Assembly: GCA_028284145.1 (NCBI GenBank)
Contig: JANQSH010000179.1
Location: 50,607-114,606 of the forward strand
Length of the DNA: 64,000 nucleotides
Source: Planctomycetaceae bacterium
Lineage (GTDB): Bacteria > Planctomycetota > Planctomycetia > Planctomycetales > Planctomycetaceae
Direction: 5' to 3'
Position 1 is the stretch's first letter. Each line of letters begins with the position of its first letter. The notes under the pieces are model-generated. The model was not told where the DNA came from. It saw only the letters and a program-made list of their open reading frames with translations, and made no database searches. The position numbers were made by a program, and so were the translations under genes. Below, in pieces: positions 1-9,004 of the stretch.

Positions 1-41
1 TCACGTGCCAGAGACGTTACACCAGAAGATAAACTGCTTAG
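1..41 (-). repeat. family 1 repeat, copy cut by window edge
   Basis: Ends with AAACTGCTTAG, the complement of the family 1 left end (TAGAGCAGTTTACC), preceded by the conserved CAGAGACGTTACACCAGAAG stretch. Only the last 41 bases of this copy are inside the window. Confidence 0.85.
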
Positions 42-257
42 ACCGGTATGACCTGAATCATCGTTTGCACCGGCAACAACCATTCCGTGTGTTGACAAAA
101 TGCAACATCGATCAGGGTTATGGACAAACTGTGAGGTACGGTTGTGTGACACACGTCAAAACGAGTGTCAGAAGATCGCTCGGTTTTTCGAGTGGTTTGA
201 CAGAATCCGACAATGCACGCTCATACCTCTCGGTCGCATCGACCACTTACAACAATC

Positions 258-812
258 ATGTCGACGACAATGACCGAAAAACGGCCACTTTCCTGGTGGA
301 AAAGCCCACGCGATCTACTCCGCCAGATTCTCCAACTTGATGATTCTCCGCACCATGTCGCGCTCGGTGTGGCCATTGGTGTGTTTATCGGGATGACTCC
401 CACAGTCGGCATCCAGATGATTCTGGTGCTGGTATTGGCATTCCTGGCCAAACCGTTTTTCCGCTTCAACAACATAGCGGCGCTGATTACCGTTTACATC
501 AGCAACCCCTTCACTGTGCTGCCAATCTATTGGTTCGACTACAAAGTCGGCACGCTGTTTGTGGAGGACGCGGGGATTACCAAAGAGCAATTTGAAGCGG
601 CATTGACATACAAAGGTTTCGCCGAATGGTGGGACACGATCGTGACGCTCTTCGTCAAAATTGGTGCACCGCTTATCATCGGCTCGTTGGTTGTGGCAAC
701 GATTTCCGGGACCGCGAGTTATCCCGTCATTCGCTGGTTGTTGCGCGGTCGAGAAAAACGTGGCGGAGGACAAAAGAATGAAATAACAACAGACACGCCA
801 GGCAATGAATGA
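258..812 (+). CDS. DUF2062 integral membrane protein
   Basis: A 184-residue membrane protein. The segment SPHHVALGVAIGVFIGMTPT (about residues 30-50) followed by long hydrophobic stretches and the YISNPFT sequence matches the DUF2062 family, small inner-membrane proteins of unknown function. About three membrane segments are visible (roughly 35-65, 70-95, 140-165), with a basic hydrophilic tail. I chose the ATG at 258 because the family homology begins soon after it; an in-frame ATG at 213 would add 15 unremarkable residues. No convincing Shine-Dalgarno sequence precedes either. It is convergent with the GNAT gene, 15 bases away. Family assignment comes from remembered motif patterns; the function is unknown. 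Confidence 0.8.
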   Translation: MSTTMTEKRPLSWWKSPRDLLRQILQLDDSPHHVALGVAIGVFIGMTPTVGIQMILVLVLAFLAKPFFRFNNIAALITVYISNPFTVLPIYWFDYKVGTLFVEDAGITKEQFEAALTYKGFAEWWDTIVTLFVKIGAPLIIGSLVVATISGTASYPVIRWLLRGREKRGGGQKNEITTDTPGNE

Positions 813-827
813 CGATTGATTGGGGCA

Positions 828-1247
828 TCATAACCACTTGACCGTCTTGATGTGATCGATCCCCGCTTCGAGGTAGACATCGCCAAAGGGGGTAAATCCG
901 AGTTTCTTGTAAAATGGGACCGCATGGGTTTGCGACGAGAGCCACACCTTTGGTAACCCCTGATCTTTCGCCGACTTGATCAAGGTGAGCAGGATTGATG
1001 TGCCAACGCCACAACCACGATTCGCTTTCAAAACCGCGACTCGTCCGATGTGCCCGTCGGCCAGCATTCGGCCAGTCCCGATGGACTTGTCACCAGATTG
1101 AGAAAGTGCATGGATCGCTTCCGGATCCAATCCGTCGATTTCCAATTCTTCGGACACCTGCTGTTCGATCACGAACACGTCATAACGAATCGCCACAATG
1201 TCATCGCGATGCGATTCGTAGTCGGTGACAAACGTGTTGAGTTCCAT
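828..1247 (-). CDS. GNAT family N-acetyltransferase (ElaA-like)
   Basis: A 139-residue single-domain GNAT protein. The acetyl-CoA binding motif A is visible as IGRVAVLKANRGCGVGTSIL (RGCGVG equals the Q/RxxGxG/A signature), followed by WLSSQTHAVPFYKKLGFTP, the typical C-terminal beta5-alpha4 part. The N-terminal IRYDVFVIEQQV resembles the ElaA/YjcF group. The substrate cannot be predicted. The ATG at 1247-1245 directly abuts a family 1 repeat, so the whole upstream leader of the mRNA, including the ribosome entry region, is repeat-derived and no clear Shine-Dalgarno sequence is present. Confidence 0.85.
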   Translation of the reverse strand: MELNTFVTDYESHRDDIVAIRYDVFVIEQQVSEELEIDGLDPEAIHALSQSGDKSIGTGRMLADGHIGRVAVLKANRGCGVGTSILLTLIKSAKDQGLPKVWLSSQTHAVPFYKKLGFTPFGDVYLEAGIDHIKTVKWL

Positions 1248-1343
1248 AGCAGTTTACCATTCGGTGTGATGCCTCTGGCTCGTGGGATCTGCGTTTGCAG
1301 GCCAAAAGACAATTTTCGCGCCACAGAAGAGCGTAATACGCCC
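1247..1343 (+). repeat. family 1 repeat
   Basis: Begins TAGCAGTTTACC (two bases lost from TAGAGCAGTTTACC), has the central CTGCGTTTGCAGGCC hairpin and ends GAGCGTAATACGCC. It fills the gap between the DUF2071 stop and the GNAT start. Confidence 0.9.
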
Positions 1344-1376
1344 CATCGAGGACATCAATGCTGGAGATTCAGACAA

Positions 1377-2270
1377 TCAGACAACTCGTTCCAGGTCAAA
1401 AATTTCGACATCGACACCATCGCAAAACAGAGCATGTTCGGGCGGACCGGAGACCGGTACACCACAGGCCGCAATCAGCGACTCCTCACAACGCAGAACG
1501 CTCGCCTCGCGCAGTCGGTATGGCTCATGATAAACCTGTCCCCGATAAAGGTGACGCCCCTTTTGAGTGTACAGCAGATACCGTTCACCCAGAAAGAACT
1601 CCAGAGATTCAGCGGGTACGGTTGGATTGTCACGTCCGGCAGAATGATCCGTCGGCAGGAATTCGTCCCAACGGGCGGCAACGTCGATATATGGGCTCGC
1701 TTCACCCGGCCAGAGCCGTTGACTGCGGTAGGCGATCTGTTGATCGTTGCGAAGAATCAACATTCGTGAGCGGTAATAATTCAGGCCCCAACTCCAGCGG
1801 GCCAGCCGGACAGCGAGCGAGTTCGATGCATCGAGGCTGAAAAACCAGACACCGGGGTTATTGCCATTTTGATGCACGTAGGTCCGCACGTTTGTCTCGT
1901 GGAAATTGGAAACGCCAGGGACTATTGGTGACCACCAGGGGCGTACGCCCGTCATATCGAACGGGACCAGACCGATAAAGGCATTCCCCTCAAACGTGTC
2001 GATCGTCAATCCCTTTGGAACGAGTGGTTGCAACACTTCCGTCGGAACGCGCCAGTGCAAAAACAGTAAATCGCCCCAGTGATGATATCCGATCACCTTG
2101 TTTTGAGGGCGAAAGCAACAGCGCAGACGCTCTTGCAAATCGGGAATTCGTGGAAATGTGGCTTTCCCGTATGATGCCGATGGAACATTGCCATCATCTT
2201 GCGTTTCCTGCAACTCTTTCACGGCTTCATTCCTTATCGAACTGATCGCGACCCGGCATTTCACTGGCAT
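1377..2270 (-). CDS. DUF2071 (YqjF-like) protein
   Basis: A 297-residue protein. The stretch GDLLFLHWRVPTEVLQPLVP, then LTIDTFEGNAFIGLVPFDMTG and FHETNVRTYV and GVWFFSLDASN, is characteristic of the DUF2071/YqjF family, soluble beta-rich proteins of unknown function related in fold to acetoacetate decarboxylase. The family part starts near residue 55; the first 50 residues are poorly conserved-looking, so the true start may be downstream of the ATG at 2270. It lies upstream of and codirectional with the GNAT gene, separated by a family 1 repeat, so a former two-gene unit is possible. Confidence 0.8.
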   Translation of the reverse strand: MPVKCRVAISSIRNEAVKELQETQDDGNVPSASYGKATFPRIPDLQERLRCCFRPQNKVIGYHHWGDLLFLHWRVPTEVLQPLVPKGLTIDTFEGNAFIGLVPFDMTGVRPWWSPIVPGVSNFHETNVRTYVHQNGNNPGVWFFSLDASNSLAVRLARWSWGLNYYRSRMLILRNDQQIAYRSQRLWPGEASPYIDVAARWDEFLPTDHSAGRDNPTVPAESLEFFLGERYLLYTQKGRHLYRGQVYHEPYRLREASVLRCEESLIAACGVPVSGPPEHALFCDGVDVEIFDLERVV

Positions 2271-2368
2271 TGAAACCGAAAAACGTTGACACCATTAACA
2301 TCTGCTCAGCGAAATTCCGTCCGCCTGCTTCGATATGAGCGATGCCAAAACCGCAAATCCAGTTCCGC

Positions 2369-2414
2369 AAAAAAAAAGCTCCGAGCAACCTCAAGCCATA
2401 AGGTCACTCGGAGC
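2369..2414 (-). terminator. rho-independent terminator
   Basis: Read on the minus strand, an 8-bp stem (CTCGGAGC opposite GCTCCGAG, 2378-2385 and 2407-2414) is followed by a run of nine T. It is the natural terminator of the lipoprotein gene ending at 2572, now about 160 bases away because a family 1 repeat lies between. Confidence 0.85.
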
Positions 2415-2471
2415 GACAAGGATTGTTTTCGCGAGACTCACTTCCAGTTCAGGAAGTGATGCAGTATTTTT

Positions 2472-2574
2472 CCAGAACAGCTTACCTTCTGGTGTGACGT
2501 CTCTGACTCGTGGGGGCTTATATTTGCAGGCCAGTCGACACTCATCATGGCACAGAAGAGAGTAATACGCTCTA
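2472..2574 (+). repeat. family 1 repeat supplying a stop codon
   Basis: Left end degenerate (CCAGAACAGCTTACC), right end intact (AGTAATACGCTCTA). The terminal TCTA, read on the minus strand as TAGA, gives the TAG stop of the lipoprotein gene. Removing the element with one TA would leave TTT TAG, so the original stop appears to have been at the same place. Confidence 0.92.
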
Positions 2575-3057
2575 AAACGGGGCGACAGTGATATGGTTGA
2601 CGTGTCGCACACCAGATGTGTTGATATGCCTCAGCTGAGCCGGTTGAACGACTGCCGGGCTGACGTTGACCGGTGCAAGGTGCCCCGGAATGACGTATGT
2701 CATGTTGTCAGCATCTTCGGTAACGGGAGGTGCCGGTTGAGGTTCGGCGTAGGTGGGAGGAACTTGCCGGGGTGTTGCATGACTCGATGCCGAATGAGGA
2801 GCGGCACAGCCACAACCTGCGTTGCTGGAAGCGCCGTAATTGGCTCCGTAGCTGTTGCAGGTCATTCCACAAGCGCTGCCACACGGGTTGTAACCACCAC
2901 CACAAACACCTCCACAGGGATCGGCACATCCGCAACCCCATGTCCAGGGAAGGAGCGGAAAGCCAAACGGCTGGCCCGTGTAAGGATCGACCACGCAGCA
3001 ACCGACCGAAGAGAAAACCAACATCAGACACGCGCCGAACCGCAAAGCAGATTTCAT
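2572..3057 (-). CDS. small cysteine/glycine-rich lipoprotein
   Basis: A 161-residue exported protein. The N-terminus has a short signal peptide (MKSALRFGACLMLVFSS) ending in SVGC, a plausible lipobox with Cys at about residue 20. Residues 40-85 form a Cys/Gly-rich segment with repeated CG, CGG and CGS units (about 13 Cys), and the rest is Pro/Ala-rich with a hydrophilic C-terminus. Similar short Cys-rich lipoproteins are common in Planctomycetes but I cannot assign a function. Its stop codon TAG lies inside the end of a family 1 repeat; a strong terminator follows beyond the repeat. Confidence 0.75.
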   Translation of the reverse strand: MKSALRFGACLMLVFSSVGCCVVDPYTGQPFGFPLLPWTWGCGCADPCGGVCGGGYNPCGSACGMTCNSYGANYGASSNAGCGCAAPHSASSHATPRQVPPTYAEPQPAPPVTEDADNMTYVIPGHLAPVNVSPAVVQPAQLRHINTSGVRHVNHITVAPF

Positions 3058-3329
3058 TTTTTCATTCCGTTGAGAAAATTGAACTGTCGAGGATTTCCGG
3101 CTGAGGTTGCTGGATGCGTTTCAGAACGCCCCGCAGAGACCAGCAATGTCCTTGCCAAAATTTAGTTTGAACCAAACTGAGGGACAATCGACCGGATTGG
3201 TGACCGTCTGCAGGTGTTATCGCCTGGTAAGGTTGGCAAACTTTACTGGTTATTCAGAAAATTCTGAAAATTTGGCTTGAACGGGTTGGAAAGAGTGAAG
3301 TGTGGAAAAATATCGGCAACATCTGCCGG
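3058..3329. other. intergenic region with no gene
   Basis: No coding or repeat signal seen apart from the short palindrome CAGAAAATTCTG near 3257-3268. This stretch lies between the lipoprotein start and the integrase remnant. Confidence 0.5.
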
Positions 3330-3476
3330 TTAACGGGAAGAAGAGATGGCAAAACGGGAGAGATATTCCGAAAACCCGGCATACCTGCGGACGGCACGAC
3401 TGTAAAATTCGATCGTGTTTTCCGCAAGGTTCCTCAAACACAAGTCCCCAATCATTCGTTCTTGTAGCGGTGTCAT
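3330..3476 (-). pseudogene. N-terminal remnant of a tyrosine recombinase
   Basis: Minus-strand translation starting at the ATG at 3476 gives MTPLQERMIGDLCLRNLAEN followed by TIEFYSRAVRRYAGF. This matches the N-terminal SAM-like DNA-binding domain of phage-type integrases that usually read MTPLRxRMIEDMQLRNLSxxTQRxYxxAV. Similarity stops after about 36 residues and the frame closes 12 codons later; the catalytic R-H-R-Y domain is absent. It is a decayed mobile-element gene. The assignment is by motif memory; a protein search of the 49 residues would settle it. Confidence 0.65.
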
Positions 3477-3590
3477 ATTTGCTCTCCCCAAATTCAGGAA
3501 TGTGACAAAAGAGAGACTGACTGCTATCATTGAAGTTGAGGAGAAGCAACAAACGGTTCCACATCGATTGCGTATTGAGGAACAATAACG

Positions 3591-4013
3591 ATGGCGATTT
3601 GCCCGGAATGTGGATCAAAGCGAACAAAGGAGGCACATTCCGGCTTTAACGGCAAAGAGGTGTTCGTCATCGTGCGCGACCGAATATGTAAGGAATGTGG
3701 CACTGAGTTTACGCCGCCCATTCCAGCCTGGGCACCGTACTTATTGGTCATTGCTGGATGTGTGATTGTTTTGGGAATCATCGGGTTTGGAATCGGATTT
3801 ATTCTCTCTGAAGAGGTGGCACAGTTTCGCCAGCCGATTCGCCTTGCAATTTTTCTGTTGGTCGTGGGGTCAGCCGGTGCATTTATGACTTTCAAAGGAG
3901 TGCGAATGATCCTTGGCAAAGACTCCGGCAATACGGTGATTTCAGCGGATGATGTGAATTCCATTGTCAATTCGTCTACACGGCTGAAGCGGAAACTGGA
4001 TGACCGCGACTGA
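3591..4013 (+). CDS. zinc-ribbon membrane protein
   Basis: A 140-residue protein with an N-terminal zinc ribbon (CPEC at residues 4-7, CKEC at about 35-38) followed by two membrane helices (about 48-72 and 85-105) and a basic, Asp/Ser-rich tail. The ATG follows GAGGAACAATAACG, a good Shine-Dalgarno match. Function unknown; membrane-tethered zinc ribbons are widespread small proteins in Planctomycetes. A long hairpin begins inside the last codons. Confidence 0.75.
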   Translation: MAICPECGSKRTKEAHSGFNGKEVFVIVRDRICKECGTEFTPPIPAWAPYLLVIAGCVIVLGIIGFGIGFILSEEVAQFRQPIRLAIFLLVVGSAGAFMTFKGVRMILGKDSGNTVISADDVNSIVNSSTRLKRKLDDRD

Positions 4014-4062
4014 GTTTCCGGCGCATTCCCTGAACAGGGACCGAGATCCTGTCGCGGTCGTG
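4003..4062 (+). terminator. hairpin after zinc-ribbon gene
   Basis: GACCGCGAC at the end of the coding region can pair with GTCGCGGTC about 50 bases later (9 bp), with an inner TCCCTG-AA-CAGGGA hairpin. There is no T-run, so a terminator role is only a guess. Confidence 0.4.
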
Positions 4063-4133
4063 ATACTTGTCGGTGAGCATGCTGGCAGGTCGTTTTTTAC
4101 ATCCCCCCGAAACATCAATAACTGGAGTTCCTT

Positions 4134-6002
4134 ATGCCTCGTCTTCCTGTGTTCTGTTTTTGGACGTCTCTATTGATGTCGTCAGTCGTTCTGGCTCACG
4201 ACGGGCCGGATCCGCTGGCCCGTTGGCGATGTGATGCCGCATCGGTCGAGAAGAATGGACAAGTGACCTTGCTCAAGGCCCGGTTGGGACCACAGGGAAA
4301 AGTTGTCGGGGCACATGCGATGCTGACAGACAACGATGCGGAGGCTCTGTTTCTGAAAGGAGGTGAGTGTGGTGTCGTGTTGGCCGAGAATTTCGTCGAT
4401 GCGAAAAGGTTTCTGCCGCAGGAATCACTCACCGTTTCTGCCTGGGTTTCGGTCGATAAACCTTTGCCCTGGGGTGGTCTTCTCGGCGTGATTCAGGACA
4501 ATGGGGATTCCGAGTTTGGCTGGCTGCTTGGTTACAATGAATCTCGGTTTTCATTTGCACTGCGGGGCAAACAGGGGCCCGGCAAGTTGACTTACCTTTC
4601 CGGCAAAACGGAATACAAACCGGGACGCCTGTATCATCTGGTGGCCGTCTACGATGGAAAAACAATGCAGTTGTATGTCGATGGCAAACTGGATGCCGAA
4701 AGCCGGGAACAGTCGGGGCCCGTGGTCTATCCCGACAGTTCTTCCTGGATGCTCGGAGCTTATCGGGACGACAACGAATTTCACGGTCATCGTGGCCGTA
4801 TTTACGAAATTGCGTTATACGGCGTCGCAGCCAAACCTGCCTGGGTTAAGCATGACTTTGATCACAACGCCGGCTTAACCAGATTGCCGGCGGTCAAACT
4901 GCAGGAGCCACTTCATTTTGTCATTCACCCTTACCTTCAGTTTGCAACGAAAACGGGCATGACGGTGATGTGGCGTACCAACAAATCAGGAGAATCGATT
5001 CTGCATTACGGCGAAACCGCGGAATGTCGGGAGAGCATTGCGACAGATGAAGCCGCAACTTTGCACGAGATACGGCTTACGGAACTCACGCCGGAAACGC
5101 AATACTTCTACCGCACGGAAACACGTGTCGCTGGAGAGACGTCGTTGATCAGCAAAGTTTCGACGTTTCAGACGGCCGTTCGTCGCGAGACTCCATTTGC
5201 GTTTGCCGTCATCAGCGACACACAGGGAAACCCGACCGTCTCCGGGAAGTTGGCCGAACACGCATGGGGTCAGCGGCCCAGTTTTCTGCTGCATCCGGGC
5301 GATCTCGTCTCGACTGGCAAGAACGACTCACATTGGACACAGCACTTTTTCCCCAGTATGAATTCCCTCATCCGACATGTACCATTTTACCCCGTGTTGG
5401 GAAACCACGAGCAGAATGCACGCAACTACTTCGACTACGTTTCTCTGCCGAAGCCGGAATACTACTATGAATTCCAATTCGGCAATACCCACTTCTTCAT
5501 GATCGACTCAAATCGCAACGTCGCCCCAGATTCGGAACAATATCAATGGCTGGACACCGCTCTGGAAAAATCGAATGCGACGTGGAAGATTGTGTGTCAC
5601 CATCACCCACCCTATTCATCGGATGAGAACGACTACGGCAATCTCTGGAAGACGAATAAGTCGACGCGCGGCGACCATCGCGTGCGTCAACTTGTTCCCC
5701 TGTATGAAAAGCATAACGTGGACATCGTGTGGAACGGCCACATCCACTCTTATGAACGAACCTGGCCTTTGAAAGGGAACAAAGCTGTCGAATCGGATGG
5801 CCCCATCTACATGATTACCGGTGGCGGTGGTGGCCCGTTGGAGACACCCGGTCCCGTTCGACCCTTCTTTCAGAATACCGTTCGTCGAGGCCACCACTAT
5901 TCCATGGTTCGCGTTAACGGTCAGAAACTGGAACTTCAGGTGTATGACATGGAGAATCGACTCTTCGACCAGATGACGATCGACAAACGAATCCGTAAAT
6001 AG
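4134..6002 (+). CDS. secreted purple-acid-phosphatase-like metallophosphoesterase with LamG-type domain
   Basis: A 622-residue exported protein: signal peptide (1-21, ending VLAHD), a concanavalin/LamG-like beta-sandwich (about 30-235, with HLVAVYDGKTMQLYVDGK), a fibronectin-like purple acid phosphatase N-domain (about 255-345, with LTPETQYFYR), and a calcineurin-type phosphoesterase domain. Metal-binding motifs are visible in order: ISDTQG, HPGDLVS, LGNHEQ, CHHHPPY and NGHIHSYERTW. The first motif has SDTQ where many family members have DxG/DxH. Likely a periplasmic or extracellular phosphatase. The stop codon TAG (6000-6002) is the first triplet of a family 1 repeat. Confidence 0.88.
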   Translation: MPRLPVFCFWTSLLMSSVVLAHDGPDPLARWRCDAASVEKNGQVTLLKARLGPQGKVVGAHAMLTDNDAEALFLKGGECGVVLAENFVDAKRFLPQESLTVSAWVSVDKPLPWGGLLGVIQDNGDSEFGWLLGYNESRFSFALRGKQGPGKLTYLSGKTEYKPGRLYHLVAVYDGKTMQLYVDGKLDAESREQSGPVVYPDSSSWMLGAYRDDNEFHGHRGRIYEIALYGVAAKPAWVKHDFDHNAGLTRLPAVKLQEPLHFVIHPYLQFATKTGMTVMWRTNKSGESILHYGETAECRESIATDEAATLHEIRLTELTPETQYFYRTETRVAGETSLISKVSTFQTAVRRETPFAFAVISDTQGNPTVSGKLAEHAWGQRPSFLLHPGDLVSTGKNDSHWTQHFFPSMNSLIRHVPFYPVLGNHEQNARNYFDYVSLPKPEYYYEFQFGNTHFFMIDSNRNVAPDSEQYQWLDTALEKSNATWKIVCHHHPPYSSDENDYGNLWKTNKSTRGDHRVRQLVPLYEKHNVDIVWNGHIHSYERTWPLKGNKAVESDGPIYMITGGGGGPLETPGPVRPFFQNTVRRGHHYSMVRVNGQKLELQVYDMENRLFDQMTIDKRIRK

Positions 6003-6102
6003 AGCCGTTTCCCTTTTCGTGTGACGGTTCTCACTCGTGGGAGTCTGCGTGTTTGCAGGCTAAAAGACAATTTTCGCGCCACAGAAGAACGTAATACGCT
6101 CT
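6000..6102 (+). repeat. family 1 repeat supplying a stop codon
   Basis: Starts TAGAGCCGTTTCCC, right after the AAA codon of the phosphatase gene, so the element's first three bases are the stop. Right end is GTAATACGCTCT. Central stem is TCTGCGTGTTTGCAGG. Confidence 0.92.
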
Positions 6103-7977
6103 GTTCACCACCAACACCACGAATCAACGGCGAAACCGGAGTATGGAGAGGCCTCAGTAATGGAGGCAGGCGCTGCCTGATGAATTGACACCGAACAGAG
6201 GAAATTCCTCTGCCTGATGGCACCCGGCCAGATTATGGCTGGGTCGCGTTAGCGAAAAGAATCCGTGATCATGTTTGCAAATGACCATCGGCGATGAGCA
6301 ATCGGAGAGAGTTTCCATCGTCAAGAAATGTGTCTTTCAGGACGAACTGTGAATTCACGGTAGCACCCGACCGGAAAAATCCGGAAATTTTTTTCCAATT
6401 CCCGGATCAATATCTCCACCAGCGGGGCGAATCGAAGGCATGGGCCATGACTTTACCAGTTTTACAGTCTGTCGATATGTCATCATAAAGTCGGAACTTT
6501 TTTCTATGCCGAATCTTCGGGCAAATCGAATTTCCAAAAGTGGTCTCAGAAACCGATTTTCGGCTGCGCCATCAGCACATTAAATACGCTGATGTCGCAC
6601 CACCAGATGCCCGATTGTATTGACGGGAAACATGAATAAATCGTAAAGATTCCGAAATTCGCCAATTTCGGGACGAACCTTTCTCCGTTTTGGACGTCCT
6701 GGTAATAACGCCATGTTCCACCGTGCTTTATCCGCTCGCTGGAACTGGCAATTGCGCCCTGAGAACTCCTTTCGGGGCAAATCAGTCTTTTTTCAGGTCC
6801 AGACAGGGGGCCTCGCGAACTTGTCCTGTCACCATCTTTTTTGTGATGCCACGGGAAGAACGAAAGCCAACTCCTGAGAGCTTCGGCTTCCACACGGCGT
6901 CTGGAGGTATCTGCGATGTTGCAAATCAATCAAAACCAAAAGTCGTTCGCCCGGTTGGATGCGGGACGAAATGTCTGCGATCGACATCTGGCCCAGATTG
7001 CGCACCGCAATGCCATGCCAGAGGCCGTTACAACATTACCCGTATGGCATCGGCTATCTGGGAATCGCCTGGAGATGTCCGGTTATTCCACGCGCTATTT
7101 TGGCGGCGGCATAGATCGTTGTCGGGTAGATGTGGTTGGCACCTGCCTCCCGTGCGATGCAACCGAGGGCCTCATGATTGGTGACATCACCAATCGTGGC
7201 TCGAGAATCGGTTCGACCAGCCTGGAACAGGCCGAGCGAACGAAGGTGAAGCCGAAACTCAAAGGCGACAAACAGAAATCCTGTCACCTGAGTGAAAGTT
7301 CATCCGCACTGCCCGCCACCGCGTGGGCAACGCTCGTGATCAGTCGTTCGTTGATGTGACCCGACTGTCCGTTTCAAAACCTCTGTTTGACCTGGTTTTG
7401 AGGCGAACTTCAAAAGTCCTCATCATTTTCTGATCGAAAACTTCACAACAGTTGACGTGAAGTTGCCTGGAACTGGTATTGGTTGGCGTTTCATTGTGGC
7501 TCACTCTGCACCGAAATTCTGTTCGTGAAAACCGAATCGCACGTGTGCAGTCCGTTTTCCCGATTCGCCTGCCACAATTGTTGTCGTGACAATTTCGCGT
7601 TGACTCGCCTTCATCACTGGTCGAAATCAGGTTTCATAATCGTGCTCTCTGCAGGACTGGCCTGCAATGCACGTGTGTTGTATCGCTCTCGATGACGTAT
7701 CGCCATCGCCAATGTTGCGTCGGTTTGTTGTGCCCATCGCACACGCAAAACGTCGCGGGTTTTCCGACTCAGAAAGAATGTCGCGCAAGGATGCGACCTG
7801 AAACTGGCCCGACAATTGGGCTGCAGGAACAGAGCCATGTTGAACAACACGGACATCAATCGCATTGACATTTCGAGTCATCCACTTGCCGATTGTCACG
7901 TGGACACATCGCTTGATGTGGCGGTTGAGGATGCGCCGAAACACCGTGCTTCCATAGCTCCCCCAAGGATAACAGTG
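6103..7977. other. 1.9-kb stretch without a recognisable gene
   Basis: Open frames exist on both strands (for example 6916-7359 on + and 7054-7287 on -) but none has a recognisable domain, plausible start region or composition like the neighbours. A terminator-like hairpin with seven T sits at 6371-6394. The stretch may hold decayed genes or a small RNA. Confidence 0.5.
6371..6394 (+). terminator. intrinsic-terminator-like hairpin in gene-free DNA
   Basis: CCGGA-AAAA-TCCGG followed by AAATTTTTTT. On the plus strand this looks like a rho-independent terminator, but there is no recognised gene between it and the family 1 repeat at 6000-6102. Confidence 0.55.
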
Positions 7978-8631
7978 ATGAGACATCAAACCGATTCCTT
8001 ACCGGAGAACAGAAAGACCACAAACCAGACGGAACTCTCAGATAACAACGTGATGGAAATGGCAGTAACGGAAATGACAATGGATACGCGACGAATGATC
8101 GAACTGGTTCGCGATGCTCAGGCGGGTGACCGCGAAGCGTTTGGCGAACTGGTCAGCATGTTTCAGAGCACCGTCTACTGGACGGTCATGAAGCGCGTGC
8201 GAAACACCTCGGAAGCAAGCGAGTTGACGCAGGAGGTCTTCATGCAGGCTCTGCGCAAATTGCCCCAACTCCGTGAGTTGGAACGGTTCGCCGGTTGGCT
8301 GCGTCAGATCGCCGTTCGCATGTCGATCAATCGCATGACACGTCGTCCGCAGGAGACCACCTGCCTGAGTGACAACTGCTCCGGCGTTGAGTCCGAATCG
8401 ACCGGTCCACTGGAAGATCTGCTGCGCGAAGAGCAGGCCTCGCATATTCGCGAGAGCCTGGGACGGTTGCGCGAGATCGACCGGCAAACACTGATCGCTT
8501 TCTACTTCAAGGGGCATTCTTTGAAGGAGATGAGTGATGAGTTCGCCAGCCCAGTCGGAACGATCAAGCGGCGGCTGCATATGGCTCGAAACCGACTGCG
8601 TAAGGAACTTTCCAAGATGCAGACAGCTTGA
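7978..8631 (+). CDS. ECF-type RNA polymerase sigma factor
   Basis: A 217-residue protein. Sigma-70 region 2 is visible at about residues 45-115 (DREAFGELVSMFQSTVYWTV, then ELTQEVFMQALRKLPQL and FAGWLRQIAVRMSINRMTRR) and region 4 at about 155-210 (LREIDRQTLIAFYFKGHSLK, then PVGTIKRRLHMARNRLRKEL). The reading frame is open from 7816, but the ATG at 7978 is preceded by AAGGATAACAGTG, the only good ribosome site, and was chosen. Residues 1-40 are a non-conserved hydrophilic leader. No anti-sigma gene follows; downstream lie a repeat and a hairpin. Target promoters cannot be inferred. Confidence 0.88.
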   Translation: MRHQTDSLPENRKTTNQTELSDNNVMEMAVTEMTMDTRRMIELVRDAQAGDREAFGELVSMFQSTVYWTVMKRVRNTSEASELTQEVFMQALRKLPQLRELERFAGWLRQIAVRMSINRMTRRPQETTCLSDNCSGVESESTGPLEDLLREEQASHIRESLGRLREIDRQTLIAFYFKGHSLKEMSDEFASPVGTIKRRLHMARNRLRKELSKMQTA

Positions 8632-8734
8632 GAGTCATGGACGATCCACGTGATCGTTGAACAACTCTGGAAAACCACAAATGCTGTCGGAGAGAAACTT
8701 CCGGAAGGCGTTAAAAATTTGCAGTCGAGATCGA

Positions 8735-8836
8735 CCAGTGCGTATTACGCTCTTTTGTGCCGCGACGGGCGTCGTTCAGCCAACAAAAATAGATCTCCAC
8801 GCCCCAGAGACGTCACACCAGAAGGTAAACTGCTCC
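8735..8836 (-). repeat. family 1 repeat
   Basis: Reverse orientation: GCGTATTACGCTCTTTTGTGCC on the left and CACACCAGAAGGTAAACTGC on the right. The central hairpin has decayed (CCAACAAAAATAG). Confidence 0.88.
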
Positions 8837-8841
8837 AGCTG

Positions 8842-8876
8842 CGATCGCTACGCGTCGCGGTTTCACCGCGTGTAGC
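8842..8876. other. GC-rich hairpin
   Basis: GCTAC...CGCGGT-TTC-ACCGCG...GTAGC forms a bulged stem immediately after the repeat. There is no T-run. It may help terminate the sigma factor transcript. Confidence 0.4.
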
Positions 8877-9004
8877 GCGTCGGCTATAGCGCATTGTAAA
8901 TTATCGTATCGACTATTGGATCTGACTTTTTTCGGAGTCGTCACTCAATGTTATTCCCACGCGGTGTTCATGATTCAAGTGGAGGGGGGGAATCCAGAAG
9001 AAAG

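Noticed and set aside
5..340. Open frame at the left edge on the plus strand
   Set aside because: It starts inside a family 1 repeat, overlaps the DUF2062 gene in another frame and has no recognisable domain.
6546..7359. Open frames of 77-164 codons on both strands (6546-6929, 6690-7184, 6916-7359, 7054-7287)
   Set aside because: They overlap each other, show no family motif and have no supporting ribosome site; any of them could be a decayed gene but none can be called.
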